Source: Halocatena salina (GTDB taxonomy: Archaea; Halobacteriota; Halobacteria; Halobacteriales; Haloarculaceae). From it: a stretch of 64,000 nt of DNA. Under the pieces are notes generated by a model, which was not told the DNA's origin, did no database searches, and was given only the letters and a program-made list of their open reading frames with translations. Numbering within the stretch: position 1 is the first letter of the stretch; the number at the start of each line of letters is the position of its first letter. The DNA is taken from NCBI RefSeq assembly GCF_023115355.1, contig NZ_CP096020.1, positions 372,001 to 436,000 on the forward strand. The letters run 5' to 3'. The position numbers were made by a program, and so were the translations under genes. This document shows positions 9,601-17,679 of this stretch, piece after piece.

Positions 9601-10710
9601 GAGACACGACCAGTACAGGTGCCGTTCGAGCAACCGACCGATCCTGTGCCCGGAATGGAGTACTGGTTACATCTTTCGTTTCAACAGTCCGACAAGACTG
9701 ACTACGCCGATGCAGGTCACGAGGTCGCCCGTGAACAGTTCGAGATACCGGTCGAGCAGCCGGAACGAACGGCAGTTGGTGCCGGGCAACCGCCACGCGT
9801 GTCCGAAACGGCGACGGCGGTGACAGTCACGGGAACGAACTTCGAATACGAGATCGACAAAATGGCGGGGACCCTCACATCGATGCGCCACGAGGGAACT
9901 GACATTCTCGATCGGGGACCGTTGTTCAACGCATGGCGTGCGCCGCTCATGAACGACGCCCAAGAGTGGAACGGTGAGCAGGTCTCAGACTGGCGGACAG
10001 CCGGACTGGACGCACTCGATCACCACGTCGAGTCCGTGAGCGTCTCACGAACGGACGAGCACGTTCGGGTCGATATCGAGGGCTTCGCCCGCGGGAACGA
10101 AGCAGACGGGGCGTCTCCAGCCGGATTCGAGACGACCTACCAGTATCGGGTCTTCGGCAACGGTGCCATCACGATCACCGTCGACGCAGTGCCGAACGAC
10201 GAACTGAAAGCCATCGTTACGGGATACCTTCCCAAAGTCGGAGTACAACTGGAGCTACCGAGCCGCTTTGGTGACGTCGAGTGGTACGGTCGGGGACCAC
10301 AGGAGACGTATCCGGATCGAAAAACCGGCGTCGACATCGGTCGATACGCCGGAACGGTGGCCGACCAGTACGTACCCTACCTCCCACCGACGGACAACGG
10401 CAACAAGACGGACACCAAGTGGGTGGCGCTCACTGACGAGAAAAGCGGACTACTCGCCCTCGGAGCGGAGCCGATGAACGTGAGTTGCAATCGGTTTTCG
10501 AACCTAGCAGCGGCCGACCACGAGTACGAACTCGAAGACCGGGGATCGGTTGCGGTCAACCTCGATCACCGCGTCTCCGGCGTCGGTGGCACGCCGATCG
10601 CTCCATTCGAGGAACATCAAGTCAAACCGGTCGAAACGTCGTTCGAAGTCAGCCTTCTCCCCTTCGACGCCGAGGCTAAAGATCCCATGACACTCGTGCA
10701 TTCGGATTAA
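6643..10710 (+). CDS. Tat-exported GH2 beta-galactosidase with LamG domain inserted in the catalytic barrel
   Basis: 1355 residues against about 1023 for E. coli LacZ. The Tat motif TTRRRFLQ at 16-23 is followed by a hydrophobic run and AAA. The sugar-binding domain has LNGEWRFSF. In the barrel the acid/base is in TGNEAGT (E533) and the nucleophile in GEYNHAMGNS (E651), both as in LacZ, followed by GGFIWDWVNQ at about 877. Between the nucleophile helix and that last barrel strand sits a LamG/concanavalin-like domain (about 700-867) with IAVSFAEI, GWHTLVGICRED, LQLYFDDE and VRVFDRALSVDEI. LacZ has only a short loop there. The C-terminal LacZ small-chain domain (NAWRAPLMND) is present. The enzyme likely removes beta-galactose outside the cell; other beta-hexoses are possible. 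Confidence 0.93.
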   Translation: MNENEPSTSKTDSYATTRRRFLQMTGGSALLATAWTPETVAAASPSEPATKTGGPGRITNLDAYIENPSVFEQHREPTHATATIPYGSVESARRSDERFTSLGDRFTESEYCTLLNGEWRFSFYERPDQRPSDHAATDWETSTVPRPWQIDGYDQQIYANWQETWVHYEPQLEGDLVPSDGSVDVPDVNPTGTYQREFRVPADWDDRQVFVHFAGVKQAYFVWIDDQYVGFQQGSMTPGEFDITEHVTPGNEHEITVQVYRFSDGEALEAIDMFRYAGIYRDVYLFSTPSVHVRDFAVQSELDDAYRDGNLRIDAELTNYAGAEGDTYSIRASLYEPDGDGTKAELVGQTTVDSDGGVVSMERTIRRPEQWSAEQPTLYTLVLELISERGRTTEVLLDKVGFRTYETSRGGPGAQVLVNGQPVNLRGTNRHETDPETGRTMPLETMRADIELMKRFNVNAVRTSHYPNDPTFLRLADEYGIYVMDEACCETHWWEGVLAETDGYHEQAISRFRRMVLRDRNHASVFSWSTGNEAGTAAEHIDMAALAVGPDDPTIPDSTADATRIAGEPSEASEGTVETPGLAPDRLLYHQPNHGGWDIEFADMLGPRYIELDTLLGLAEGADVSDSPRFGDRSSGDGSPGAGNRPVVMGEYNHAMGNSLGLVHRMWSEHIQPTVRRARDRSENDHDGVLVGSPTVDTGQTGGCITVRGDDHVAVEDTDALDFTTPGFSIAVSFAEIHPKTSIDLVSNDGQYALSLKPGRRPAFSVGDRSVVGSPLTAASEEGWHTLVGICREDRLQLYFDDELVTETGRSPEQIDNGGTVRIGTSGHRGRSEPPVTIDSVRVFDRALSVDEIRTLDPEETVLDYSFETLLRDKSLHGGFIWDWVNQDLTRTTTDDGEQRRYQFYDGNPFCLNGMVWSDRKPQPELWQLKHSHQPVKAESLDLSAGELYVTNHHQFTNVNELDCRWTLVADEVVQSGTLDLDIEPGETRPVQVPFEQPTDPVPGMEYWLHLSFQQSDKTDYADAGHEVAREQFEIPVEQPERTAVGAGQPPRVSETATAVTVTGTNFEYEIDKMAGTLTSMRHEGTDILDRGPLFNAWRAPLMNDAQEWNGEQVSDWRTAGLDALDHHVESVSVSRTDEHVRVDIEGFARGNEADGASPAGFETTYQYRVFGNGAITITVDAVPNDELKAIVTGYLPKVGVQLELPSRFGDVEWYGRGPQETYPDRKTGVDIGRYAGTVADQYVPYLPPTDNGNKTDTKWVALTDEKSGLLALGAEPMNVSCNRFSNLAAADHEYELEDRGSVAVNLDHRVSGVGGTPIAPFEEHQVKPVETSFEVSLLPFDAEAKDPMTLVHSD

Positions 10711-10794
10711 GACCCCGTTTCTCCCCGGTACGTCGCTCACTCAGAGCGACTGACAGCCGTTCTTCGATAAATGTGATGGGATTTTCGAAAGAAA

Positions 10795-10815
10795 ATATTC
10801 TGTAATAAAGAACAA
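10795..10815. repeat. 21-mer repeat, copy 1, operator-like
   Basis: ATATTCTGTAATAAAGAACA plus one A; 19 of 21 positions match the copy at 10972. The core TTCTGTA-A-TAAAGAA is a near-perfect palindrome (six of seven arm positions), as expected for a dimeric regulator site. Confidence 0.45.
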
Positions 10816-10971
10816 CCGAACTGGACCCACAACGAGGTGGAACGACCGTTCCGGACACCGCTCTGCCGTCGGACACGCCGAATCGCTCTGTTTATTACAG
10901 GCGTACACCTGTAATCGCGACCCGCACTTCGGATGATCAGCAGTGTGACAACCGGGAGAATCCACTGTCAT

Positions 10972-10992
10972 ATATTCTGTAAAATAGAACAA
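10972..10992. repeat. 21-mer repeat, copy 2, operator-like
   Basis: ATATTCTGTAAAATAGAACA plus one A; it differs from copy 1 at two positions and lies 177 bases downstream of it, about 45 bases ahead of the GH3 TATA element. It keeps the outer TTCT/AGAA arms. Confidence 0.45.
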
Positions 10993-11035
10993 GGATAGTC
11001 GTACTCCTGCGTCATCAGTAGTTGACATCTGCGGT

Positions 11036-11046
11036 GTATTTTTATT
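11036..11046 (+). promoter_or_regulatory. TATA element of the GH3 gene
   Basis: GTATTTTTATT is centred about 26 bases before ATG 11067, which argues for that ATG as a leaderless start. Confidence 0.55.
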
Positions 11047-11066
11047 CATGCACATGCAGTTGATTG

Positions 11067-14018
11067 ATGGAGTTTCGAAGGATGATGGATACGACTCGCC
11101 GAAACCTACTCGCAATCGTCGGGATCGGGACTGGGATGGCGTTGACCGGTACCGCCGTGAGTGCAGATTCTGAAGAGGATCGCACCGAAGAGCAAGCGCG
11201 TGGCTCAGAGCGCGTGAACGACCACATCGAGGAAGTGATCGATCGTCTCGCTACAGAGGAGAAGGTGTCGTTATTACACCAGTACCAACCGTCGATTCCG
11301 AGCGTAGATCTCGATTCGTTTCGGACTGGGACGGAGGCGTTACACGGCGTTGCGTGGCTCGGGGAAGCGACCGTCTTTCCGCAGGCCATCGGACTGGGTA
11401 GCACGTGGGATCCGGGGTTGATCGAACGAGTCGGCAGTGCCGTGGGTGATGAGGTCCGGGGAAAACACAACGCCAGTTCCGGAACAGTCGGTCTCAACGT
11501 TTGGTCGCCAACGGTCGATCCGCTCCGAGATCCTCGGTGGGGACGGAACGAAGAAGGGTATTCAGAGGATCCCCTGTTGAGTGGTGCGATCGCAACAGCA
11601 TACACGGACGGTCTCACTGGTGACGACCCGAACTATCTCAAAACGGCACCGGTGCTCAAACATTTCATTGGCTACAACAATGAGACCGATCGGACGACCA
11701 CCAACGCCGAGATACCGCCCCGGCTGTTACACGACTATTACCTCCCGTTTTTCCGTCCCCCGATCGAGGCAGGCAACGCTGTCGGAGTGATGGCATCGTA
11801 CAACCTCCTCAACGGGCGGCCGATGACGGTCTCACCGTTTTTGAACCGATACGTCCGCGATTGGGCACCCGACGGTGGATCGGTGCTGAACGTCAGCGAC
11901 GCGTGGGCACCGATGAACCTGACCGAGGCCCAAGATTACTTCGAATCGAAGGAGAAAGCCCGCGCCAGTGCACTGACCGCGGGTTTGGACAGCTTCACCG
12001 AACATGGATCCGACAGTTCAACCACGACCGAGGCACTACTCGGCGCGCTCGATGCGGGGTATCTGGACGAGGCGGATCTCGACGAAGCAGTCGGTCACGT
12101 TCTACGGGTTCGGGCACTGCTCGGAGAGTTTTTGCCGCCGTCGGAAGATCCCTACGCGGATCTCACTGCTGACGTCATCGGACGGCCTGCTCATCGAGAG
12201 CTGGCCCGTGAGACAGCACGCAAACAGACCGTTCTCCTCAAAAACGATCCCGAAGTGCTTCCGATTTCGGAAGACGACAGCGTTGCCGTTCTCGGACCCT
12301 TATCCGACAGGCTGTTCGAGGATTGGTACAGCGGGACGATGCCGTACCGGAACACCCCCGAGGACGGTGTACGCGATCGGATCGGTGCCGAACAGGTTCA
12401 CACCGCCGTCGGCGCCGATCGGATCGCGCTTCGGGAACGGGACTCGGGGAAGTACGTCACAGCCGGTGTCGGCAAAGGCGGCGGCGTCCTCGGACTCAGC
12501 GATACCGACGCTCCTAACGTACAGCTGTTCGAAACGGTACAGTGGACGGAAACCGCATGGACGCTCCGGGCAACGGCGAACGACCGGTACGTGACTGTCG
12601 ATGGCGACCAACTCATCAACTCTTCGGAACGGCCCGCGGGCTGGGAGGTGGTCCAAGAGGCCTTCGAGTTCGTCGATGTCGACGATGGTGTAGTGCTTCG
12701 ACACCCGAGCAGCGATCGCTACGTAGCGATCACGGATGGATCGCTTCACGCTACTGCCGAACAGCGGTCCGACGCCACCAGATTCGTTCGCGACGTACGC
12801 CACGACGGTATCGAGACGGCGATCGAAACCGCGAGCGACGTGGACGTCGCTGTCGTCGTGGTCGGCACACACCCCCTGATGGGTGGCCGTGAAACACGGG
12901 ATCGCGAAACGCTTGCCATTGCTCCGTCCCAACGGGAGTTACTCGCGCGCGTCGCTGACGCCCAGTCACAGACCGTACTGGTTATCGAAAGCAGCTATCC
13001 CGTTCGCGTAGAAGAAGAAAAGCGTCTTCCCTCGATCCTGTGGACGAGCCATGCCGGGCAGGAAACCGGTCGCGCGGTGGCCGACGTGTTGGTCGGCGAC
13101 ATCTCTCCCGGTGGTCGGTTGCCCCAGACGTGGCCGCGATCTGTCGAGCAACTGCCGGACATAACGGAGTACAACATCGCCGAAACGGGAATGACCTATC
13201 GCTACGGACAGGCGAATCCGCTGTACGCATTCGGGCACGGACTCTCATACAGCAGCTTCGAATACGACGATCTCCGTGTGTCCCCACGAGGGCCGCTCGA
13301 ATCGGGTGCCACCGCGACCATCAGCGTCCGAGTGACCAACACCGGATCGATGGCTGCTGACGAAGTCGTCCAGTTCTACACCACACGGCACCAGTCAGGA
13401 ACAACTCACCCCGATCGCGTTCTCCGGGGATTCGATCGGGTGCACCTCGCACCCGGTGAGAGCACGACGGTCGAATGCGCCATCGATCACGAGGCGTTCT
13501 CCGTTTGGGACGTAACACGACGAAAACGGATCGTCGAACGGGCGAGCCATTCGGTGCTCGTCGGTGCTGCCTCCGATGACATCCGGCTACGCGGATCACT
13601 ACGGGTCAACGGTGAACGGATTCCACCGCGCGATCTATCCGAGGAGACGCGGGCAGTCGATGCCGACGACTGGTCGTGGTCGGAGGTCGAGCTACTCGAT
13701 CGGTCACGGATGGACGGAACGGTCGTCGGCATGACCGATGGATCGTGGATCTCGTTCGCCGATGTCGATCTCCGACACAAGCCAACTGAAGCGACCGTTT
13801 CGGTCGCCCGATCGGAGCCCACCTCGACGACGATCGAACTCCGCCATGGCTCTCGATCCGGACGGTTGTTCGGCCGGACCGACGTGCCGTCGACCGGTGA
13901 CGTGTACGAATACACGGAGCTCTCTATCCCCGTGAGCGGGATGACTGGAAACAGACAGGATCTCTGTCTCGTGGTTCGTGGTGGAACCGTCCGCGTAAAC
14001 ACGATCCGACTCGAATGA
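11067..14018 (+). CDS. Tat-exported GH3 beta-glucosidase/beta-xylosidase-type enzyme with beta-trefoil-like insert
   Basis: 983 residues from ATG 11067, chosen by TATA spacing (a TTG lies one codon upstream; ATGs at 11082 and 11085 also fit). Tat motif TTRRNLLAIVG. The GH3 N-terminal barrel has VDPLRDPRWGRNEEGYSEDP, LKHFIGYNNE and the nucleophile segment NVSDAW (D278). The second GH3 domain has ETARKQTVLLKND and later GGRLPQTWP, then FGHGLSYSSFEY and a fibronectin-like domain. Where many GH3 enzymes carry PA14, residues about 446-580 instead form a fascin/beta-trefoil-like repeat (GKYVTAG, DRYVTVDGD, DRYVAITDG). The last 110 residues look like a CBM6-type sandwich. It probably removes terminal beta-linked sugars outside the cell; specificity is unknown. 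Confidence 0.9.
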   Translation: MEFRRMMDTTRRNLLAIVGIGTGMALTGTAVSADSEEDRTEEQARGSERVNDHIEEVIDRLATEEKVSLLHQYQPSIPSVDLDSFRTGTEALHGVAWLGEATVFPQAIGLGSTWDPGLIERVGSAVGDEVRGKHNASSGTVGLNVWSPTVDPLRDPRWGRNEEGYSEDPLLSGAIATAYTDGLTGDDPNYLKTAPVLKHFIGYNNETDRTTTNAEIPPRLLHDYYLPFFRPPIEAGNAVGVMASYNLLNGRPMTVSPFLNRYVRDWAPDGGSVLNVSDAWAPMNLTEAQDYFESKEKARASALTAGLDSFTEHGSDSSTTTEALLGALDAGYLDEADLDEAVGHVLRVRALLGEFLPPSEDPYADLTADVIGRPAHRELARETARKQTVLLKNDPEVLPISEDDSVAVLGPLSDRLFEDWYSGTMPYRNTPEDGVRDRIGAEQVHTAVGADRIALRERDSGKYVTAGVGKGGGVLGLSDTDAPNVQLFETVQWTETAWTLRATANDRYVTVDGDQLINSSERPAGWEVVQEAFEFVDVDDGVVLRHPSSDRYVAITDGSLHATAEQRSDATRFVRDVRHDGIETAIETASDVDVAVVVVGTHPLMGGRETRDRETLAIAPSQRELLARVADAQSQTVLVIESSYPVRVEEEKRLPSILWTSHAGQETGRAVADVLVGDISPGGRLPQTWPRSVEQLPDITEYNIAETGMTYRYGQANPLYAFGHGLSYSSFEYDDLRVSPRGPLESGATATISVRVTNTGSMAADEVVQFYTTRHQSGTTHPDRVLRGFDRVHLAPGESTTVECAIDHEAFSVWDVTRRKRIVERASHSVLVGAASDDIRLRGSLRVNGERIPPRDLSEETRAVDADDWSWSEVELLDRSRMDGTVVGMTDGSWISFADVDLRHKPTEATVSVARSEPTSTTIELRHGSRSGRLFGRTDVPSTGDVYEYTELSIPVSGMTGNRQDLCLVVRGGTVRVNTIRLE

Positions 14019-14049
14019 CGTGTTGCATATAGAACCACCCCAACGACCA

Positions 14050-14061
14050 ACATCTATTTAT
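14050..14061 (+). promoter_or_regulatory. TATA element of the first sugar ABC operon
   Basis: ACATCTATTTAT is centred about 30 bases before the ATG at 14087, close to the usual leaderless spacing. Confidence 0.45.
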
Positions 14062-14073
14062 GATGTAATAGAG

Positions 14074-14086
14074 ACTGTAAAACAGT
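14074..14086. promoter_or_regulatory. Palindrome ACTGT-AAA-ACAGT abutting the ABC operon start codon
   Basis: A perfect five-base inverted repeat with a three-base spacer ends at the base before ATG 14087 and overlaps the expected transcription start. A bound protein here would block initiation, so a repressor site is plausible. Confidence 0.4.
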
Positions 14087-15247
14087 ATGGGATCGCTTCG
14101 TTTAGCAACGGTTACCAAACAGTATGACGACGTCGTCGCGGTCGACGGGATCGACCTTGACATCGCCGATAGCGAGTTCATCTCGCTCGTCGGTCCGTCC
14201 GGCTGTGGAAAATCGACGACGCTCGAGATGATCGGAGGGCTAACGACACCCAGCGACGGAAAGGTGTTCATCGACGATCAAGATGTGACCGACCTTCCGC
14301 CGAAGGATCGTAATCTAGCGATGGTCTTTCAGAACATCGCTCTCTTTCCCCACATGAACGTGTATGATAACATCAGCTATGGACTCCGAATCCGCAACAC
14401 CGATCCGGAGGAGATCGAGCGACGAGTGAACGACGCCGCCGAGACGCTCCAACTCGAAGGGCTGCTTGAGCGCAGTCCGAGCGAGCTATCCGGTGGCCAG
14501 CGCCAACGCGTCGCGATCGGCCGTGCGATCGTTCGCAATCCGTCGGTCTTTCTGATGGACGAGCCGCTCGCCAACTTGGATGCGAAGCTGCGCGTCCACA
14601 TGCGCACGGAACTCCAGCAGCTCCAGCGTGAGCTGGACGTGACGACGATCTACGTCACGCACGATCAAGAGGAGGCGATGACGATGTCGGATCGCGTTGC
14701 GGTGATAAACGACGGGACGCTCCAACAGATCGCTCCGCCACTGACCTGTTACAACGAGCCAGCCAATCGGTTCGTCGCCGGCTTCATCGGCTCTCCCTCG
14801 ATGAACTTCGTCGACGGTTCGATCAAGGGGACACAGTTCGTCGCCGAAAGCCTGCGCATCGATCTCGGTGATATCGATTGCGATGGTGTGTCCGACGTTA
14901 CACTCGGGATCCGTCCCGAACACATCCATTTCCCTGACGCCGACCTGCCGGAGAACACCGAGCCGATCGACGCAACCGTCGACGTACTCGAACCGATCGG
15001 AGAGAAGATCTTCGTCTATCTGGACGCGGGACTGGAAAAAGCCACGAGCGGAGACTGGTCCGATGCCGAAGACGAGACCGTGGGCCGTTCGCAGTTCCTG
15101 ATGAGCGCACCCTCCGACTCGACGATCGAAGAGGGCGAATCCGTCGAGATCGTCTTCGATCGGACGAGCATTCACCTTTTCGAGACCGCAACAGGCGAAG
15201 CGATCGCACACGGCATCGTCTCGGAGCCGACCAAGCCAACACGATGA
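14087..15247 (+). CDS. Sugar ABC transporter ATP-binding protein (MalK/UgpC family)
   Basis: 386 residues, the length of MalK-type ATPases that power sugar uptake at the membrane. Walker A GPSGCGKST starts at residue 36; the Q-loop is in MVFQNIALFPHM, the signature is LSGGQRQRVAIGRA, Walker B FLMDEP, and the H-loop is in YVTHDQEEA. The C-terminal third is the TOBE/MalK regulatory part. It is the first gene of a four-gene operon, and its stop overlaps the start of the binding-protein gene by four bases. Its position after three exported glycosidases suggests it imports the sugars they release. The substrate cannot be read from the sequence. Confidence 0.93.
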   Translation: MGSLRLATVTKQYDDVVAVDGIDLDIADSEFISLVGPSGCGKSTTLEMIGGLTTPSDGKVFIDDQDVTDLPPKDRNLAMVFQNIALFPHMNVYDNISYGLRIRNTDPEEIERRVNDAAETLQLEGLLERSPSELSGGQRQRVAIGRAIVRNPSVFLMDEPLANLDAKLRVHMRTELQQLQRELDVTTIYVTHDQEEAMTMSDRVAVINDGTLQQIAPPLTCYNEPANRFVAGFIGSPSMNFVDGSIKGTQFVAESLRIDLGDIDCDGVSDVTLGIRPEHIHFPDADLPENTEPIDATVDVLEPIGEKIFVYLDAGLEKATSGDWSDAEDETVGRSQFLMSAPSDSTIEEGESVEIVFDRTSIHLFETATGEAIAHGIVSEPTKPTR

Positions 15248-16680
15248 GCGAACGTTCATACCACCAGGTCCGTTCGATCGATCGACGCGACCTCCTCAGG
15301 TCCGTCGGTGCGGGTGGAATCGTCAGTTTGGCCGGCTGTTTGAGCTGGGGAGAGACGTCGAGTGGATCGAACGGAACGACGATTCAGATAACTGCACCCG
15401 ACGAATGGCGCAACGCCGCCTCGGAGGTCACACAAAACCTCTACGATGCGGGCATGTCCGAGGATATCCACATCGAGATGGCGAGTCCGGGCCAGACGAC
15501 GGACGACTCGCTCGCCCAGTATCAGCAGTGGCTCTCAGCGGGACTCTCTACGCCCGACCTGCTGGTCTGTGACGTCGGGTGGATCCGACCGTTCATCGTC
15601 CGAGACCAGCTGTTGAGCTTGGACGACATGCTCCCCGACGAGACGCTCACCCGGATCCGAGAGCAGTACGTCGCCCAGAGCGTCCAGTCGGCGACCGGTG
15701 ACGACGGAAACTTGTATGCCGTACCGCTGTATCCCGACCTGCCAACGATCCAGTACCGACGCGATCTCGTGGAGAACGCCGGGTACGACTGGCAACAACA
15801 CGCGACCGATCCGCTCTCTTGGAAGCGGTTCGCCGCCGAGCTACAGGACGTCTACGAGCAATCCGACGTCGATTACGGATTCAACTGGCAGGCTGCCTCC
15901 GAACTGCAACTCGCGTGCTGTGTGTTCAACGAGTTTCTGAGTTCGTGGGGTGGTGCGTATTTCGGAAATCCAATGGAAAACCTCTACACGATCGGAGATC
16001 GACCGGTAACGGTCACCGAAAAACCCGTGCTCGATTCGCTCCGGATGGCACGGACGTTCATCCATGGAACGGACACACCCGATACGCTGGACGGGTTCAC
16101 CGGGGGGATTACCTCGACGGAGGCCTTTCAGTGGGGACTCTCGCCGTCAATGCGGCCGTTCACGCAGAACAACGCGGTCGCACTGCGCAACTGGCCGTAC
16201 TCGATCAACATCAACGGTGCCAGCGATGCCCTCGGCGAATCGATGGGCGTGATGCCGATGCCCTACGGCGTACCCGAAGGTGATGGGAAATATCCCGGCA
16301 CAGGCGGATCGATCGCGGCGCTCGGTGGATGGAACTACGCGGTGAACCCCGAGACCGAACACCGGGAGGCCTGTGTCGAATTCCTCCAAGCGCTTACCAC
16401 CGAATCGTTCCAGCTCGCAAACTTCTCGCTCATCGGTCATATCCCGCCGATACCTGACGTGCTTGCCAGTGCGACCGACGTTTCGATCATGGGTCGGTAC
16501 GTCGAGACGCTCACCTACGCCAGCGAACACTCGCTTGCCAGACCGGCAACGACGATCTGGCCCGAGCAGTCACAGGTCGTTGCCCAAGAGGCAAACGGAG
16601 TGATGATGGGAGACTACACACCGGAGGAGGGAATGGATCGGCTTGCGAATCGTCTCAAACGGATCGAAGGATCAGTCTGA
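15244..16680 (+). CDS. Sugar ABC transporter substrate-binding lipoprotein (family 1)
   Basis: 478 residues. The N-terminus has a Tat motif (DRRDLLRS, R14-R15) running into a lipobox SLAGC (C32), so the mature protein is a Tat-exported lipoprotein held at the outer face of the membrane. The body has the alternating pattern of family-1 solute-binding proteins: LVCDVGWIRPFI, YAVPLYPDLPTIQYRRDL (hinge region) and GGSIAALGGWNYAVNPETEH. Its start overlaps the ATPase stop by four bases and it is followed by a permease three bases on. The large binding domain suits an oligosaccharide or disaccharide. Confidence 0.9.
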   Translation: MSERSYHQVRSIDRRDLLRSVGAGGIVSLAGCLSWGETSSGSNGTTIQITAPDEWRNAASEVTQNLYDAGMSEDIHIEMASPGQTTDDSLAQYQQWLSAGLSTPDLLVCDVGWIRPFIVRDQLLSLDDMLPDETLTRIREQYVAQSVQSATGDDGNLYAVPLYPDLPTIQYRRDLVENAGYDWQQHATDPLSWKRFAAELQDVYEQSDVDYGFNWQAASELQLACCVFNEFLSSWGGAYFGNPMENLYTIGDRPVTVTEKPVLDSLRMARTFIHGTDTPDTLDGFTGGITSTEAFQWGLSPSMRPFTQNNAVALRNWPYSININGASDALGESMGVMPMPYGVPEGDGKYPGTGGSIAALGGWNYAVNPETEHREACVEFLQALTTESFQLANFSLIGHIPPIPDVLASATDVSIMGRYVETLTYASEHSLARPATTIWPEQSQVVAQEANGVMMGDYTPEEGMDRLANRLKRIEGSV

Positions 16681-16683
16681 GCT

Positions 16684-17679
16684 ATGGCGACGGAAAACAC
16701 ACCATCGACGGACACACGGCGACCGAGCCATCGGCTCGATCTTGCCGTGTTGGATCGTATCGAACGCTTGAGCGAAACCCAGTTCGTTTATCTCATGTTG
16801 ATCCCGGTGTTGCTCTTGTTGGGATCGATGGCGATCTGGCCACTGCTGTACACAGCGAACCTCTCATTGCACGCCGACAACGTACTGAGCCCCGATCTCG
16901 TTGGAGGCTTCGTCGGGCTACAGAACTACGTCGATCTACTGACCGGCAAAGCGAATCCGATTCTCCGACGGCCCTTTTTCGATCTGAGCCGACCCTTTAC
17001 GAGTGCTGTGCCAGTGACGCTCTTGTTTACGCTCGGTGCAGTCGTGATCGAGACGATCTTGGGCTTTGCGATGGCGCTGGTGCTTGATCAACGCTTTCGC
17101 GGGCGGCGCTTTGCGCGTGTCGCCATGATCCTTCCGTGGGCCGTCCCGATCGTGATTCAGGGGATGATCTTCTATCTCATGTTCCAGCCCTCGATCGGTT
17201 TCGCGGTTGGTCCACTGAACGATCTCGGGCTCATTTCCTCCTCGCCGCTTGCGAACAGTCAGGATGCGCTTTTGATCAGCATCCTCGCCGACATCTGGAA
17301 ACAGTCGGCGTTCATGGCATTGCTGATACTCGCTGGACTCCAGAGCATCGATCGGTCGCTGTATGAAGTAGCCAAGGTCGAGGGAGCCTCACGGTTGCAG
17401 CGCTTCCGGACGATCACGTTCCCCTTGGTGTTGCCCGCGCTCCTCGTTGCCCTACTCTTTCGGACGATCGCGGCGCTCAAAGTGTACGGCGTCGTTGAGA
17501 CCGTCGCTAGCTGTAACACGGTGCCGACAGTGAGCTGTCTCGTCGTCACGACGTGGAACGCCCACCGCTACGGCTCAGCAGCGGCGATCGCATTTCTCAT
17601 TGCGATCGCCATCGGGCTGTTGTTACTGATCTATCTCGTCCAATTCCGCGGCGAAGAAGGTGGGGGGCTTGGTATCTGA
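16684..17679 (+). CDS. Sugar ABC transporter permease (MalF/UgpA type)
   Basis: 331 residues with about six membrane spans; the first is around 37-60 (VYLMLIPVLLLLGSMAIWPLLY). The EAA loop that contacts the ATPase reads YEVAKVEGASRLQRFRTITF. The N-terminal cytoplasmic tail is about 30 residues. It lies three bases after the binding-protein stop, and its own stop overlaps the next permease start (TGATG). It forms one half of the membrane channel. Confidence 0.92.
   Translation: MATENTPSTDTRRPSHRLDLAVLDRIERLSETQFVYLMLIPVLLLLGSMAIWPLLYTANLSLHADNVLSPDLVGGFVGLQNYVDLLTGKANPILRRPFFDLSRPFTSAVPVTLLFTLGAVVIETILGFAMALVLDQRFRGRRFARVAMILPWAVPIVIQGMIFYLMFQPSIGFAVGPLNDLGLISSSPLANSQDALLISILADIWKQSAFMALLILAGLQSIDRSLYEVAKVEGASRLQRFRTITFPLVLPALLVALLFRTIAALKVYGVVETVASCNTVPTVSCLVVTTWNAHRYGSAAAIAFLIAIAIGLLLLIYLVQFRGEEGGGLGI

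Larger units (their letters stand above)
10711..11063. other. Intergenic region upstream of the GH3 gene
   Basis: About 350 bases with no supported ORF. It carries two near-identical 21-mers and a TATA element for the GH3 gene; a minus-strand ORF over this stretch looks like chance. Confidence 0.6.

Noticed and set aside
10741-11115. 124-codon minus-strand ORF in the gap before GH3
   Set aside because: It runs through the promoter and the repeats, is cysteine- and arginine-rich, and shows no protein-like pattern.
11042-11617. 191-codon minus-strand ORF over the GH3 start
   Set aside because: Antisense shadow of the GH3 gene; serine/arginine-rich and no recognisable motif.
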